Source: Bin55 sp965205545
GTDB lineage: Bacteria > Pseudomonadota > Gammaproteobacteria > Pseudomonadales > Azotimanducaceae
Direction of reading: 5' to 3'
NCBI GenBank assembly: GCA_965205545.1
Contig: OZ242170.1
Span: 1,178,001 to 1,242,000, forward strand
DNA: 64,000 nt
Shown: positions 1 to 8,878 of the stretch, piece by piece
Layout: the number at the start of each line of letters is the position of its first letter
Position numbering within the stretch: position 1 is the first letter of the stretch
Translations under genes and position numbers: made by a program
The notes under the pieces: model-generated
The model's database searches: none
What the model saw: the letters and a program-made list of their open reading frames with translations, nothing else
Told to the model about the DNA's origin: nothing

Positions 1-598
1 GTTCAACGTCGAGCCAAAACTTTCCATCTACCGAGGATGTGTTGACGAGCGCACGATCTGCAAGGTCCATAAGGGGAAGTACCAGTTTTAGCCCTCGGTC
101 TCTAGCGCACTGCAGGGCCAAGTCACCCAGTTGCGTGTCAGCTCTCGCAATTTCCGACTGGGCGCGACCCCGAAGTGACATCCACAAGAGGATTGTTGGT
201 CTATGTGCCGGCCAAATCGGCAATCTAGCCTCTTTCGCCAAACTCTGTATCAGTTCCTTGTCGAATTGAGCTACCAAGATGTCTTTCTCATCCCCGTAGC
301 TGTCGGCAATAGATGCAAACCGGTACTGTTCAACATAGGAGGCTGGATCCTGCAAGGCGATCCTTACCACTGAAGACTCCGCGACCTCGACTCTTCCCGT
401 TACTCGTGCCAAACAAATTCGCATTGCTTTGTATAGTGCATCGTTCGCGCTAGCTTGCGTTCTGGAGGCCACACGAACTTCGACGTCGTATAGCCACTCA
501 ATAGATTCTGCGTTCAAAGGGAACAAGTTCCACAGTGCACAGACAACTACACAAACGGAAATGCCGGGTGCCATCAACTGCTGCAATCTAATCGCCAT
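1..598 (-). CDS. DUF2066 domain-containing protein (3' end cut off by the window)
   Basis: I translated this by hand from an ATG at 598 down to the window edge, giving 199 residues without a stop. The N-terminus is hydrophobic (a signal-peptide-like stretch at about residues 9-28) and is followed by IEWLYDVEVRV, ARVTGRVEV, PASYVEQYRF, then RLPIWPAHRPTILLWMS and a region ending LVLPLMDLAD. This succession (RVTG, YVQQYRY-like, LPVW..NRPTVLVW-like, LPLxDL) is that of DUF2066 proteins, which are typically encoded divergently from purM in Gammaproteobacteria, as here. The function is not known to me; an exported or periplasmic location is inferred from the N-terminus. It runs divergently from purM across about 67 bases that must hold both promoters. 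Confidence 0.85.
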   Translation of the reverse strand, partial: MAIRLQQLMAPGISVCVVVCALWNLFPLNAESIEWLYDVEVRVASRTQASANDALYKAMRICLARVTGRVEVAESSVVRIALQDPASYVEQYRFASIADSYGDEKDILVAQFDKELIQSLAKEARLPIWPAHRPTILLWMSLRGRAQSEIARADTQLGDLALQCARDRGLKLVLPLMDLADRALVNTSSVDGKFWLDVE

Positions 599-665
599 GC
601 CTATTATCCGGTCTGGGGAAATAGCGATTAGTTAGAATTCCACCATCCCACAGCGATTCTTCCAT

Positions 666-1703
666 ATGGGCAACACCTATCGTGACGCTGGTGTCGACAT
701 CGACGCCGGAAATGAGTTGGTAGACCGAATCCGTCCAGCTATTGCCCGTACGATGCGCCCAGAGATACTCAACGACTTGGGCGGGTTCGCCGCGTTTTCG
801 TCCATCCCGAAGAACTACCAAGATCCCGTTCTGGTTTGCGCAACGGATGGAGCAGGCACCAAGATCGAGCTCGCCATCGCTCACGATCGGCATGACACGA
901 TTGGGCAGGACTTAGTGGCGATGAGTGTCAACGATGTCCTAGTCTACGGTGCTGAGCCGCTGCTGTTTCTTGACTATTTTGCTACAGGAAAGCTTGATGT
1001 CGATATCGCAGAACGCGTAGTAAAAGGAATTGCAGATGGATGCGCTTTAGCTGGGTGTGCATTGCCAGGCGGCGAAACAGCTGAGATGCCGGGCATGTAC
1101 GGTCCTGGCAAGTACGATCTTGCAGGATTTTGCATTGGCGTGGTCGAGCGCGAACGAGTAAGCGGGAAAAATCGTGCGGCAACGGGAGACGCGCTCATCG
1201 GACTTGCCAGCGACGGACCACACTCCAATGGATTTTCGCTCATTAGAAAACTCTTGCAGCAAGCGGGAAGCAAGGCTGCGCCATCGGATGTCGTTTGGAA
1301 GGAGCTCTTCGCACCAACGCGCATTTATGTCAAAGCAGTTCTGCCCGTCGCGGACTACGCAACAGGCATGGCTCACATTACTGGAGGCGGGCTGATTGAA
1401 AATCCAGTGCGTATGTTGAACGACGCTCTAGCAATACAGCTGGATTTGAACGCATGGCAACGCCACGAGTGCTTCCATTGGATCCAGAAAGTTGGCAGCT
1501 TGGAGGAGTTTGAAATGCTGCGAACGTTCAATTGCGGCATCGGGTTTGTCGTTGCCGTCCGCGCATCCGACGCAGAGTTTGTAAAGGCTAAATTGGTTGA
1601 AGCCGGCGAACGGCCATTCGAAATTGGGTGCGTTGTCGAAAACGGGACGGCGCCCGATCGGCACTGTGTCGTGATCGATCACGACGGCACCCAATTCGGA
1701 TAG
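666..1703 (+). CDS. purM: Phosphoribosylformylglycinamidine cyclo-ligase (AIR synthase)
   Basis: PurM catalyses the fifth step of purine synthesis, ATP-dependent closure of FGAM to aminoimidazole ribotide, in the cytoplasm. The 345 residues equal the E. coli length. Visible signatures are the N-terminal YRDAGVDIDAG, GGFAAF at 39-44, DGAGTK at 61-66, the DLVAMSVNDV helix at 82-91 and GGETAEMPG at 135-143, all in the usual order for the PurM/SelD/ThiL fold. The ATG at 666 matches the usual family start. In many gammaproteobacteria purN follows purM directly; here the next gene is dcd on the opposite strand, with the two stop codons only four bases apart, so purM is either monocistronic or last in its unit. 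Confidence 0.97.
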   Translation: MGNTYRDAGVDIDAGNELVDRIRPAIARTMRPEILNDLGGFAAFSSIPKNYQDPVLVCATDGAGTKIELAIAHDRHDTIGQDLVAMSVNDVLVYGAEPLLFLDYFATGKLDVDIAERVVKGIADGCALAGCALPGGETAEMPGMYGPGKYDLAGFCIGVVERERVSGKNRAATGDALIGLASDGPHSNGFSLIRKLLQQAGSKAAPSDVVWKELFAPTRIYVKAVLPVADYATGMAHITGGGLIENPVRMLNDALAIQLDLNAWQRHECFHWIQKVGSLEEFEMLRTFNCGIGFVVAVRASDAEFVKAKLVEAGERPFEIGCVVENGTAPDRHCVVIDHDGTQFG

Positions 1704-1707
1704 AAAT

Positions 1708-2274
1708 CTAAATCTTGGGCAGTGTTACGCCTCGTTGCCCTTGATACTTGCCCTTTCTGTCTCTATAGGAAACCTCGCAAGGCTCATCAGCTTGAAAGAA
1801 CAGCATCTGAGCCACGCCCTCATTGGCATAGATCTTCGCTGGAAGATTAGTCGTGTTCGAGAATTCCAATGTCACGTGTCCTTCCCACTCCGGTTCAAGT
1901 GGAGTCACATTCACGATGATGCCGCACCTGGCATAGGTCGACTTTCCGACACATATGGTCAGGACATCGCGTGGTATTCGAAAGTACTCGATCGTGCTCG
2001 CCAGCACAAAAGCGTTCGGAGGAATGATGCACACGTCACCGGAGGTCGGAACGAAACTTCTTTCGTCGAACGCCTTGGGATCGACGGTTGCCGAGAAGAT
2101 ATTCGTAAATACTTTGAATTCGGGGGCGCAACGAACGTCGTAGCCATAGCTTGACGTTCCCCACGACACGACGCTTTGGGAATTCACTCGACGAATCTGA
2201 TCAGGTTCGTACGGTTCAATCATCCCATGATCCTGCGCCATACGGCGAATCCAATGATCTGCTTTGATAGTCAA
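1708..2274 (-). CDS. dcd: dCTP deaminase, with a TTG start
   Basis: Dcd deaminates dCTP to dUTP, feeding thymidylate synthesis. The core shows SSYGYDVRC, CIIPPNAFVLA, GKSTYARCGIIVNVTPLEP and the C-terminal GKYQGQRGVTLPK, all diagnostic of proteobacterial Dcd. An open frame continues upstream to 2355, but the extra 27 residues lie inside apbC and resemble nothing in Dcd. A TTG at 2274 gives a protein beginning MTIKADHWIRRMAQ and 188 residues long, which is the length and N-terminus of the Pseudomonas enzyme, so I chose that start. It begins two bases after the apbC stop codon, which suggests translational coupling. The pair apbC-dcd is common in gammaproteobacteria. Confidence 0.93.
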   Translation of the reverse strand: MTIKADHWIRRMAQDHGMIEPYEPDQIRRVNSQSVVSWGTSSYGYDVRCAPEFKVFTNIFSATVDPKAFDERSFVPTSGDVCIIPPNAFVLASTIEYFRIPRDVLTICVGKSTYARCGIIVNVTPLEPEWEGHVTLEFSNTTNLPAKIYANEGVAQMLFFQADEPCEVSYRDRKGKYQGQRGVTLPKI

Positions 2275-2276
2275 TT

Positions 2277-3311
2277 TCAGTCCATGGATATCGTTGGGGC
2301 CGGCGCAGCCTTTCGACTCTGTTCCCAATGCACTCCCGCCGTGCGGCGGGCGCAATCTACGAACATGCTGCCAATCTCACCGGAATGATCAATCGCAGTG
2401 GGTGGCGTGCCGGCGTCGGTTAGTTCGCGCAGTCTTACGTCCAACGGAAACGCACCCAATGTCCGCGTGCCGTATTCACCTGCGACGCGGGCTCCTCCGT
2501 CGGAGCCGAAAACTTGATGCTTTTTGCCACATTCGTCGCATACGAAGTAGCTCATGTTCTCGACGACACCAAGAATCGGCACATCCACCTTGGCGAACAT
2601 CTCAATTCCTTTCCTCGCGTCGGCGAGCGCAATGTCCTGTGGCGTGGTCACAATCACAGCTCCCCCAAGAGTCACCTGTTGAGAGAGTGTAAGTTGAATG
2701 TCGCCTGTTCCAGGAGGCATGTCGACGATCAGGTAATCGACATCTCCCCACAGGGTCTGATTCAGCAATTGCTGAAGCGCACCTGAGGCCATGGGGCCAC
2801 GCCAGACCATTGGCGTTCGTTCGGTCACCAACATGCTCATGGAGATGGCTTCAATTCCATGAGTTCGGATCGGTTCGAAAAACTTTTCGTCCCTTACTGA
2901 CGGTCTTCGGCCCTCAGGAATGCCCAGCATTACACCTTGACTTGGACCATAGATGTCCGCATCCAGCAGACCTACCTTAGCGCCCGCTTTGGCCAAGCCC
3001 AAAGCAAGATTCACTGCTACAGTGGATTTGCCAACTCCTCCCTTTCCCGACGCCACCGCAATCACGTTGCGAACGCCTCGTAGCGCAGTGGTTTCCGGTG
3101 GTCGAAATCTCAATTGAAGCTCAACAGACGATACTTCGATCCAGTTGGCAACCGCCGAACCGTAGGATTCCTTCAGTCCATCCACCGGATAGCCGAGATC
3201 CACATCGACGTGCCACTGGCCATCCAATCGACCGGAATTCTTGATGGCATCTAGCTCACCCCACGACGTTCCCAATACTGGATCGCGAAACAGCTCTAAC
3301 GCTTGCGCCAT
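2277..3311 (-). CDS. apbC: Iron-sulfur cluster carrier ATPase ApbC/Mrp
   Basis: ApbC/Mrp is a cytoplasmic P-loop ATPase that carries and transfers [4Fe-4S] clusters to apoproteins. The protein (344 residues) has an N-terminal DUF59-like (MIP18) part at about 1-75, the deviant Walker A GKGGVGKST at 89-97, DADIYGPSQG at 118-126, VDMPPGTGD in the 190s, and the C-x2-C cluster-binding pair at C258 and C261 just after ENMSYFV. It is divergent from metG across about 105 bases, the arrangement also found in E. coli (mrp/metG), and is followed by dcd on the same strand. Its neighbour, the Rnf complex, and nth further on are rich in [4Fe-4S] centres and could be clients, which is inference. Confidence 0.95.
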   Translation of the reverse strand: MAQALELFRDPVLGTSWGELDAIKNSGRLDGQWHVDVDLGYPVDGLKESYGSAVANWIEVSSVELQLRFRPPETTALRGVRNVIAVASGKGGVGKSTVAVNLALGLAKAGAKVGLLDADIYGPSQGVMLGIPEGRRPSVRDEKFFEPIRTHGIEAISMSMLVTERTPMVWRGPMASGALQQLLNQTLWGDVDYLIVDMPPGTGDIQLTLSQQVTLGGAVIVTTPQDIALADARKGIEMFAKVDVPILGVVENMSYFVCDECGKKHQVFGSDGGARVAGEYGTRTLGAFPLDVRLRELTDAGTPPTAIDHSGEIGSMFVDCARRTAGVHWEQSRKAAPAPTISMD

Positions 3312-3416
3312 GGAAAGTCATGCGGGTGAAGGGGTTGGGTATTGTATTCTGTGCGTCCAAAGCGACCACGCCCGCACGTCACTCCAACCCACATAAGTAT
3401 TTCAAAGCGACGAACT

Positions 3417-5408
3417 ATGCGACGCATATTAGTTACAGCTGCGCTGCCCTACTCCAATGGTGCAATTCATCTTGGCCACCTACTAGAGCAAATTCAGACA
3501 GACATTTGGGTGCGATTTCAGAAGCTCACTGGCAACGAATGCTACTACGTCTGTGCCGACGATACACATGGAACGGCAACAATGCTCAGCGCAAAAGAGG
3601 CAGGGCTGACTCCAGAAGAGTGGATCGAACGTCTGCGAGCAGAGCATGTTCGAGATCTCGCGTCGTTCGGCGTTGACCACGACAACTACTACTCCACCCA
3701 CTCCTCCGAGAACGAGAGTCTTGTCTTCGATATCTACGGGAAATTGCAGGAAAAAGGAGCAATATTTACGGACGAGGTTACACAGCTGTATGATCCAGAG
3801 GAGAACATTTTCCTAGCGGACCGCTACGTTCGCGGCAATTGCCCTCGCTGCTCTGCCGAGAATCAACCTGGTGACAACTGTGACGCTTGTGGCGCAACCT
3901 ATGCGGCAACCGACTTGAAGAATGCCCGTTCGGTTCTGTCCGACGCCACACCTATACTCAAGACGTCGACTCATTATTTCTTCGATCTAGCCAAGTTCGA
4001 AACGTTTCTGCGGGACTGGACCAGTAGCGGCACCGTACCAGTCGACGTGGCCAACAAGCTTAACGAGTGGTTAGAAGCCGGTCTGAAACCATGGGACATC
4101 AGCCGCGATGCCCCGTATTTCGGCTTCAAGATTCCCAATACGGACGACAAGTATTTCTATGTTTGGCTCGATGCACCGATTGGCTACATGGCCAGCTTCA
4201 AGAATTGGTGCGACACGTCGAACGTGGATTTTGACGACTTCTGGGAGCGTGACAGAGACGCCGAACTGCATCACTTTATTGGCAAGGACATCGTCAATTT
4301 CCATGCCTTGTTCTGGCCTTCGGTACTCGAGTGTGCCGGTCTTCGCACTCCGACTCGAATACATGTTCACGGCCATGTGACGATTGATGGCGAGAAGATG
4401 TCCAAGTCCAAGGGCACCTTCATCAACGCATCCACTTACTGCGACTTTCTCGAACCGGAGACTTTGCGCTATTACTACGCCGCCCGGCTTACCCCAACTA
4501 TCAACGACATAGACTTTACGTTTGCAGACTTTGTGGCAAGAGTAAATTCCGATTTGGTCGGAAAGTTGGTGAACATCCCTTCCCGTTGTGCCAATTTCCT
4601 AGCTAGGGGATTCGACTCGAGACTGTCTTCAACCCTGAGCGAAACAACACTCTATGATGAATTCGTTCAACGCAAATCCACGATAGAGAACCTATATGAG
4701 TCGGGGGATACCGCACAAGTTGTACGAGAAGTCATGGCTCTTGCCGACAGAGCCAATCAATACATTGCTGCAAACGCGCCGTGGGAACTGGCCAAACAAA
4801 CGGGGAGAGAGCAAGAAGTGCAGATGGTTTGCACAGTTGCTATAAACCTATTTCGCGTACTTTGTGTCTATCTCAAACCGATCGTCCCTCAACTGGTCGC
4901 AAGAAGCGAAGAGTTTCTCAACTCGGGACCCCTACAGTGGGACGCCACAGAAAGGCCACTTTTGGACCATCAATTGGGGAAATTCAAGCGATTGATGACC
5001 CGAGTCGACCCTAAGCAGATTGAAAAGCTAATTGAAGCGTCCAAGGAAGCTCCAGTCCAACAAGCGACCAACACACGCGCTCAATTTATCGATTTGGAGG
5101 AATTTCAAAAGATCGACCTACGGGTGGCTAGGATCTTAGAGGCATCGTACGTAGATGGAGCTGACAAACTTCTACGTCTTCATCTCGCTCTGGGTGAGGA
5201 AACCCGAACGGTATTCGCCGGGATTCGTTCAGCATACGAGCCTGAATCCCTTGTTGATCGGTACGTCGTCGTTGTGGCTAATTTGGCACCTCGCAAAATG
5301 CGATTCGGTACATCTGAGGGAATGGTGCTAGCTGCAGGTCCAGGCGGCGAGGACATTTTTCTGCTATCACCGGACGAAGGCGCGAAATCTGGCATGGAGG
5401 TTCGCTAG
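3417..5408 (+). CDS. metG: Methionine--tRNA ligase
   Basis: MetG charges tRNA-Met and tRNA-fMet. I place the start at the ATG at 3417 (MRRILVTAALPYSNG), since the in-frame ATG 75 bases upstream adds residues unlike the family. The 663-residue protein has the HIGH-type motif HLGH at 18-21, a zinc knuckle with Cys at 142, 145, 155 and 158, the KMSKS loop at 327-331, and a C-terminal tRNA-binding (EMAP/OB-fold) domain over about the last 110 residues (DLRVARILEA, FAGIRSAY, ANLAPRKMRFG). Length is close to the 677 of E. coli. It is the first gene of a tight run: rnfA begins 12 bases after its stop. Confidence 0.97.
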   Translation: MRRILVTAALPYSNGAIHLGHLLEQIQTDIWVRFQKLTGNECYYVCADDTHGTATMLSAKEAGLTPEEWIERLRAEHVRDLASFGVDHDNYYSTHSSENESLVFDIYGKLQEKGAIFTDEVTQLYDPEENIFLADRYVRGNCPRCSAENQPGDNCDACGATYAATDLKNARSVLSDATPILKTSTHYFFDLAKFETFLRDWTSSGTVPVDVANKLNEWLEAGLKPWDISRDAPYFGFKIPNTDDKYFYVWLDAPIGYMASFKNWCDTSNVDFDDFWERDRDAELHHFIGKDIVNFHALFWPSVLECAGLRTPTRIHVHGHVTIDGEKMSKSKGTFINASTYCDFLEPETLRYYYAARLTPTINDIDFTFADFVARVNSDLVGKLVNIPSRCANFLARGFDSRLSSTLSETTLYDEFVQRKSTIENLYESGDTAQVVREVMALADRANQYIAANAPWELAKQTGREQEVQMVCTVAINLFRVLCVYLKPIVPQLVARSEEFLNSGPLQWDATERPLLDHQLGKFKRLMTRVDPKQIEKLIEASKEAPVQQATNTRAQFIDLEEFQKIDLRVARILEASYVDGADKLLRLHLALGEETRTVFAGIRSAYEPESLVDRYVVVVANLAPRKMRFGTSEGMVLAAGPGGEDIFLLSPDEGAKSGMEVR

Positions 5409-5420
5409 AACCCACGCAAC

Positions 5421-5990
5421 GTGACGGACCTTTTCGTTCTTTTCGTCGGCGCGGCTCTTGTAAGCAATTTCGTTCTAGTTCAGCTGCTGGGTTTGTGTCC
5501 CTTCATGGGAACATCCAACCGGATGGAGACGGCTGTCCCAATGGGGATAGCCACGATATGTGTCATCACTATTTCGACCGTAGTCTCGAATGCCCTTAAC
5601 CAGTTCGTCTTAGTTCCTCTAGATTTGGAATTTCTGCGAATCATTACATTCATCGTGGTCATCGCTGCGGTCGTTCAGTTGATTGAACGTTATGTTCGGT
5701 TCGCAAGTCCATTGCTGCACCAATTGCTCGGACTATATCTGCCTCTCATCACTAGCAATTGCGCAGTCTTAGGTGTGGCGTTGTCCGTCGCCGATCTTCC
5801 ACTAGCAAGTGCGCTCGCTGTGGGCGTAGGAGCCGGAGTCGGATTTTGCTTGGTTCTCGTTTTGTTCGCAGGATTACGTGTGAACCTCGATCACTCTAGT
5901 GTTCCGCAAGCATTTCAGGGAGCACCCATTGCACTGATCACCGTGGGTTTGATTGCATTGGCGTTCGCTGGGTTCAAGGGTTTCTTTTGA
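5421..5990 (+). CDS. rnfA: Electron transport complex subunit RnfA
   Basis: RnfA is one of the two homologous inner-membrane subunits of the Rnf (Rsx) complex, which couples electron flow between ferredoxin and NAD to ion movement, or in E. coli keeps SoxR reduced. The 189 residues form about six hydrophobic segments and carry the family motifs LVQLLGLCPFMG near residue 25 and LITSNCAVLGVAL around 112. These Cys-containing half-helices bind a [2Fe-2S] cluster with RnfE in solved Rnf/Nqr complexes. The start is GTG at 5421, 12 bases after metG. The stop overlaps the rnfB start, so the two are probably translationally coupled. Confidence 0.95.
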   Translation: MTDLFVLFVGAALVSNFVLVQLLGLCPFMGTSNRMETAVPMGIATICVITISTVVSNALNQFVLVPLDLEFLRIITFIVVIAAVVQLIERYVRFASPLLHQLLGLYLPLITSNCAVLGVALSVADLPLASALAVGVGAGVGFCLVLVLFAGLRVNLDHSSVPQAFQGAPIALITVGLIALAFAGFKGFF

Positions 5991-6487
5991 TTCAAGCGCT
6001 GACAATGCCGGTTCTGGTCTTGGGAACCACTGGTTTTCTAGTCGCCGCTGTTGTAGTTGCCCTGGAGGCCATCGTTCGTTCACGAACTCCTAGCGACGAT
6101 CTCACTAGCGCGGTGGACGATCTCCTGCCACAAACTCAATGTGCTCAGTGTGGATACCCCGGTTGCAGACCCTACGCCGAAGCCGTAGTCAAAGGCGAGA
6201 GTACTGCCTTGTGCGTACCGGGAGGTGAAGAAACACACCAAGCATTGACGCGGCTACTAGATCGTCCCATAGACAATGCGACACTAGCTGAGCCTCCAGA
6301 GCTGACCGCGCGAATTCAGGAGGAAAAGTGCGTAGGATGCGGACTGTGTCTGGAGGTTTGCCCTGTCGATGCGATCATCGGGGCACCTCAGTTTCTACAC
6401 ACCATACTGGAATCGCATTGCACAGGCTGCGAACTGTGCGTGCCTCCGTGCCCTGTTGCATGCATTGAATTGGTAGAACCGTCGTGA
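5987..6487 (+). CDS. rnfB: Electron transport complex ferredoxin subunit RnfB
   Basis: RnfB is the membrane-anchored polyferredoxin that brings electrons into the complex. It starts with TTG at 5987, overlapping the rnfA stop (TTGA). One N-terminal transmembrane helix (about 8-28) is followed by the Fe-S domain with Cys 52, 55, 60 and 76, then two 4Fe-4S ferredoxin motifs with Cys 115, 118, 121, 125 and Cys 145, 148, 151, 155. All twelve expected ligands are present, so the electron path looks intact. At 166 residues it is somewhat shorter than E. coli RsxB (192), the loss being mainly in the linker and C-terminal tail. Confidence 0.95.
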   Translation: MIQALTMPVLVLGTTGFLVAAVVVALEAIVRSRTPSDDLTSAVDDLLPQTQCAQCGYPGCRPYAEAVVKGESTALCVPGGEETHQALTRLLDRPIDNATLAEPPELTARIQEEKCVGCGLCLEVCPVDAIIGAPQFLHTILESHCTGCELCVPPCPVACIELVEPS

Positions 6488-7542
6488 CGGACGACAATCC
6501 ACACCTAACCCCCATGCAGTGGCGCAACGCTTCGGCCGAAAGCGTTATTGACCGCATCGAGAAAGCCAAGATAGTTGGTATGGGCGGTGCGGGCTACCCA
6601 ACACATCTCAAACTGAGGGCTGCATCGAATGCCCCGACTCGCAGCGTTATCGCAAATGGTGTAGAAACCGATCCCGATGTGACAGCGGACCGAACTCTAC
6701 TGGCCGACTACGGAGTAGATGTTTTGGAGGGCATTCAGATCGTAGCCCAAGTCCTCGATACCACTTCCTGCTACTTGGCTGTCGATGATCCGAAACTGGC
6801 CAGCGATTTGAGAAATTGCGGCGGACACAACATCCCAATCTCAGTGGTAAGACCGTCCTATCAAATTGGCGAAGAACGGGTTCTCATCGAAGAATTGACC
6901 TCGACGGTCATTCCGGCGAACGACTACCCAGCGAACCACGGAATCGTCGTATTGAACGTTGCAACGCTGTATGCGATTTGCAGGTGTATAAGGGATGGGG
7001 TAATGCCTACCCAAAGGATGGTGACTGTGCTTGGCCGCGACGAGTGGCACCAAATTGGCACTCCGGTCGACGCGATCGTTCCCGATATTCAAGGCATTCG
7101 AGTGGGCAGCAGCGCTACGGGACATGTTGCTTGTGCGTCAGATGTCTTGAAGGCGACGCACAATGCCATTTCTCAAGATCACTCCGCTGGCTCTTTGGCT
7201 TGCATCCGTTGCGGGAAATGCAGCATCGCATGCCCCAAAGACCTGCCCGTAGAACGCATGTACGACGAGTCATTGCGCAAAGCTTTTAGCTCCGCTTCGC
7301 TTCACCATCTGAAAGCATGCAACGATTGTGGTGCTTGCGTAGTGGCATGTCCGAGCAGAATTCATCTTCTGGACCATATTCGCCAATCCCGAACCAAGTG
7401 CGAACAAATGGTCATGCGCGACGAGAACGCAGCCAGAGCACGCAGCAGACACCAATCAAGAGCAAAGCGGCTGCAGGAGCGAGCACGGCACGACCAAGGC
7501 GAACGACGCACGCGTATGCAGCAAGACCATCAGTGGCTATAG
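6484..7542 (+). CDS. rnfC: Electron transport complex subunit RnfC, lacking the N-terminal domain
   Basis: RnfC is the peripheral flavin- and Fe-S-containing subunit that contacts NAD(H). The start is GTG at 6484, overlapping the rnfB stop. The protein (352 residues) begins straight at the Nqo1-like core: GMGGAGYPT at 32-40 (usual GLGGAGFPT) and NGVETDPDVTADR at 58-70, where most RnfC have NxAECEPYxTxDDR. The usual N-terminal barrel-sandwich region with GGIHPP and PLKQHIGAxA, over 100 residues, is absent, and there is no room for it before this start. Two 4Fe-4S motifs are complete: Cys 240, 243, 246, 250 and 279, 282, 285, 289. The C-terminal tail is a short Arg-rich segment instead of the long coiled repeats of E. 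coli RsxC. Identity is sure; the mode of NADH and FMN binding in this form is not. Confidence 0.92.
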   Translation: MTDDNPHLTPMQWRNASAESVIDRIEKAKIVGMGGAGYPTHLKLRAASNAPTRSVIANGVETDPDVTADRTLLADYGVDVLEGIQIVAQVLDTTSCYLAVDDPKLASDLRNCGGHNIPISVVRPSYQIGEERVLIEELTSTVIPANDYPANHGIVVLNVATLYAICRCIRDGVMPTQRMVTVLGRDEWHQIGTPVDAIVPDIQGIRVGSSATGHVACASDVLKATHNAISQDHSAGSLACIRCGKCSIACPKDLPVERMYDESLRKAFSSASLHHLKACNDCGACVVACPSRIHLLDHIRQSRTKCEQMVMRDENAARARSRHQSRAKRLQERARHDQGERRTRMQQDHQWL

Positions 7543-8432
7543 GCAAAAAGTCTTCTCTAACCACTGAAGGAATCATGGTGCGAGTGGTGATTGCGCTTGT
7601 ACCTGGGTTGGCGGTTGCGGCGTGGGCACTTGGTGTGCGCGCACTGTTGGTTGTGGCCGTCAGCACGGTCACCGCAGTTGCCACCGAAGTCATTTGCACC
7701 CGAACGTTCAAGCACCTAAGCGACTTCAGTGCCGTGGTGTCAGGTGCACTCATCGGTCTCTGTATGCCGCCAACCGTACCTCTCTGGATTGCGGGCGTCG
7801 GTTCAGTGATCGGCGTCGGATTGGGCAAGCATGCCTTCGGTGGACTTGGAAAAAACCTCTTCAATCCCGCGATGGTGGGGTACGCGGCCGTTCTCGTGAG
7901 CTTTCCCGATCAACTCACTCACTACGATGCCGTTACCGGAGCAACCGCATTGGAAGTTGTGTCTCATCGCGGTGGAACAACTCTTGCTGAGTTGGCGGAT
8001 CACTCGTCGTTGGGTTACATTGGTGCGAAAAGCTATGAATGGATTAATGGTGCTTTTCTAGTCGGAGGCTGCTACCTAGTGGCCATTCGTGTCGTCTCAT
8101 GGCACATGCCTCTCGCAGTTCTCCTAGGAGTCATAGCGCCCACCGTTGTGTTCTTCGATGCCGGAAGTGCGTCAAGCTGGGGCTCGCCCCTCTTTCATTG
8201 TTTCGCAGGAGGAACAATGCTGACTGCTTTCTTTATCGCAACCGATCCCGTCACTTCGCCATCCAATCCCCGTCAGCAATGGATCTACGGCTTCTTCATC
8301 GGAGCTGCAACAATGCTCATCCGCAAGTATGGGTCCTGGCCAGATGGTTTTGCGTTTGCAGTTCTACTGGCGAACGTTGCATTGCCTCTCATTGAGGGGA
8401 AGTCCCGGATAACCGCGCTGCGCAACCGATGA
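7533..8432 (+). CDS. rnfD: Electron transport complex membrane subunit RnfD
   Basis: RnfD is a multi-helix membrane subunit that carries a covalently bound FMN. The open frame reaches far upstream inside rnfC, but the family N-terminus aligns at about GKKSSLTTEGIMVRVVIALVPG, so I take the GTG at 7533 (ten bases of overlap with rnfC), giving 299 residues; an ATG at 7575 is a possible alternative. Conserved stretches include GGLGKNLFNPAMVGY and the flavinylation motif VTGAT at about 134-138, with Thr138 the likely FMN attachment residue. Around nine hydrophobic segments are seen. E. coli RsxD has 352 residues, so this copy is trimmed in the loops, like its neighbours. Confidence 0.93.
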   Translation: MAIGKKSSLTTEGIMVRVVIALVPGLAVAAWALGVRALLVVAVSTVTAVATEVICTRTFKHLSDFSAVVSGALIGLCMPPTVPLWIAGVGSVIGVGLGKHAFGGLGKNLFNPAMVGYAAVLVSFPDQLTHYDAVTGATALEVVSHRGGTTLAELADHSSLGYIGAKSYEWINGAFLVGGCYLVAIRVVSWHMPLAVLLGVIAPTVVFFDAGSASSWGSPLFHCFAGGTMLTAFFIATDPVTSPSNPRQQWIYGFFIGAATMLIRKYGSWPDGFAFAVLLANVALPLIEGKSRITALRNR

Positions 8433-8878
8433 AATCCATTTTGACATTAACCTTGCTAATGATCGCCGCTGGTACCGTCATTGGAGCTGCAAACTGGTAT
8501 ACGAAAGAGCCCATCGAGCGGAACCGCAAGCTTGAAGAGCTGCATCGATTGGAAGGTCTCGTCGATGAGACGGATCCGTTGAAGCTGTGCGAACGTGGAA
8601 TCCATCTCTTAGAAGTCGAGACACAAGGATACGGGGGTTCAATGCTTGTAGCCATTGCCGTGCATAGAGGTGAACTGCTTGGCGCTCGTGCAATTCGGCA
8701 CTCGGAGACTCCCGGATTCTCGGACGTTCTGGAACCGGAAAACTGGATGGGACGATTTGGAACGGAGCCTCTTGATGACATCGACGCGGTCACGAGAGCC
8801 ACCATTACTTCAAATGCTGTGCTTCGCGCAATAAAGGCGGCAATGAATTCGCCAGACTGGGAGTTGGGAGATTGCTAA
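8429..8878 (+). CDS. rnfG: Electron transport complex flavoprotein subunit RnfG
   Basis: RnfG is an FMN-binding, membrane-anchored subunit facing the periplasm. Its ATG overlaps the rnfD stop. The 149 residues comprise an N-terminal transmembrane helix (about 4-24) and an FMN-binding domain ending in DAVTRATITSNAVLRAI. The flavin-linking motif, normally S/T-G-A-T-x-T, reads T-R-A-T-I-T at 122-127: the glycine is an arginine but the acceptor threonine (Thr125) is kept. HSETPGFSD near 91-99 matches the family's HxETPGLGD signature. E. coli RsxG has 206 residues, so about a quarter of the protein is missing, mostly from the region between helix and flavin domain. Confidence 0.9.
   Translation: MKSILTLTLLMIAAGTVIGAANWYTKEPIERNRKLEELHRLEGLVDETDPLKLCERGIHLLEVETQGYGGSMLVAIAVHRGELLGARAIRHSETPGFSDVLEPENWMGRFGTEPLDDIDAVTRATITSNAVLRAIKAAMNSPDWELGDC

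Noticed and set aside
2275..2355. Longer dcd N-terminus
   Set aside because: It overlaps apbC, does not resemble Dcd and is unnecessary because a TTG start gives the normal length.
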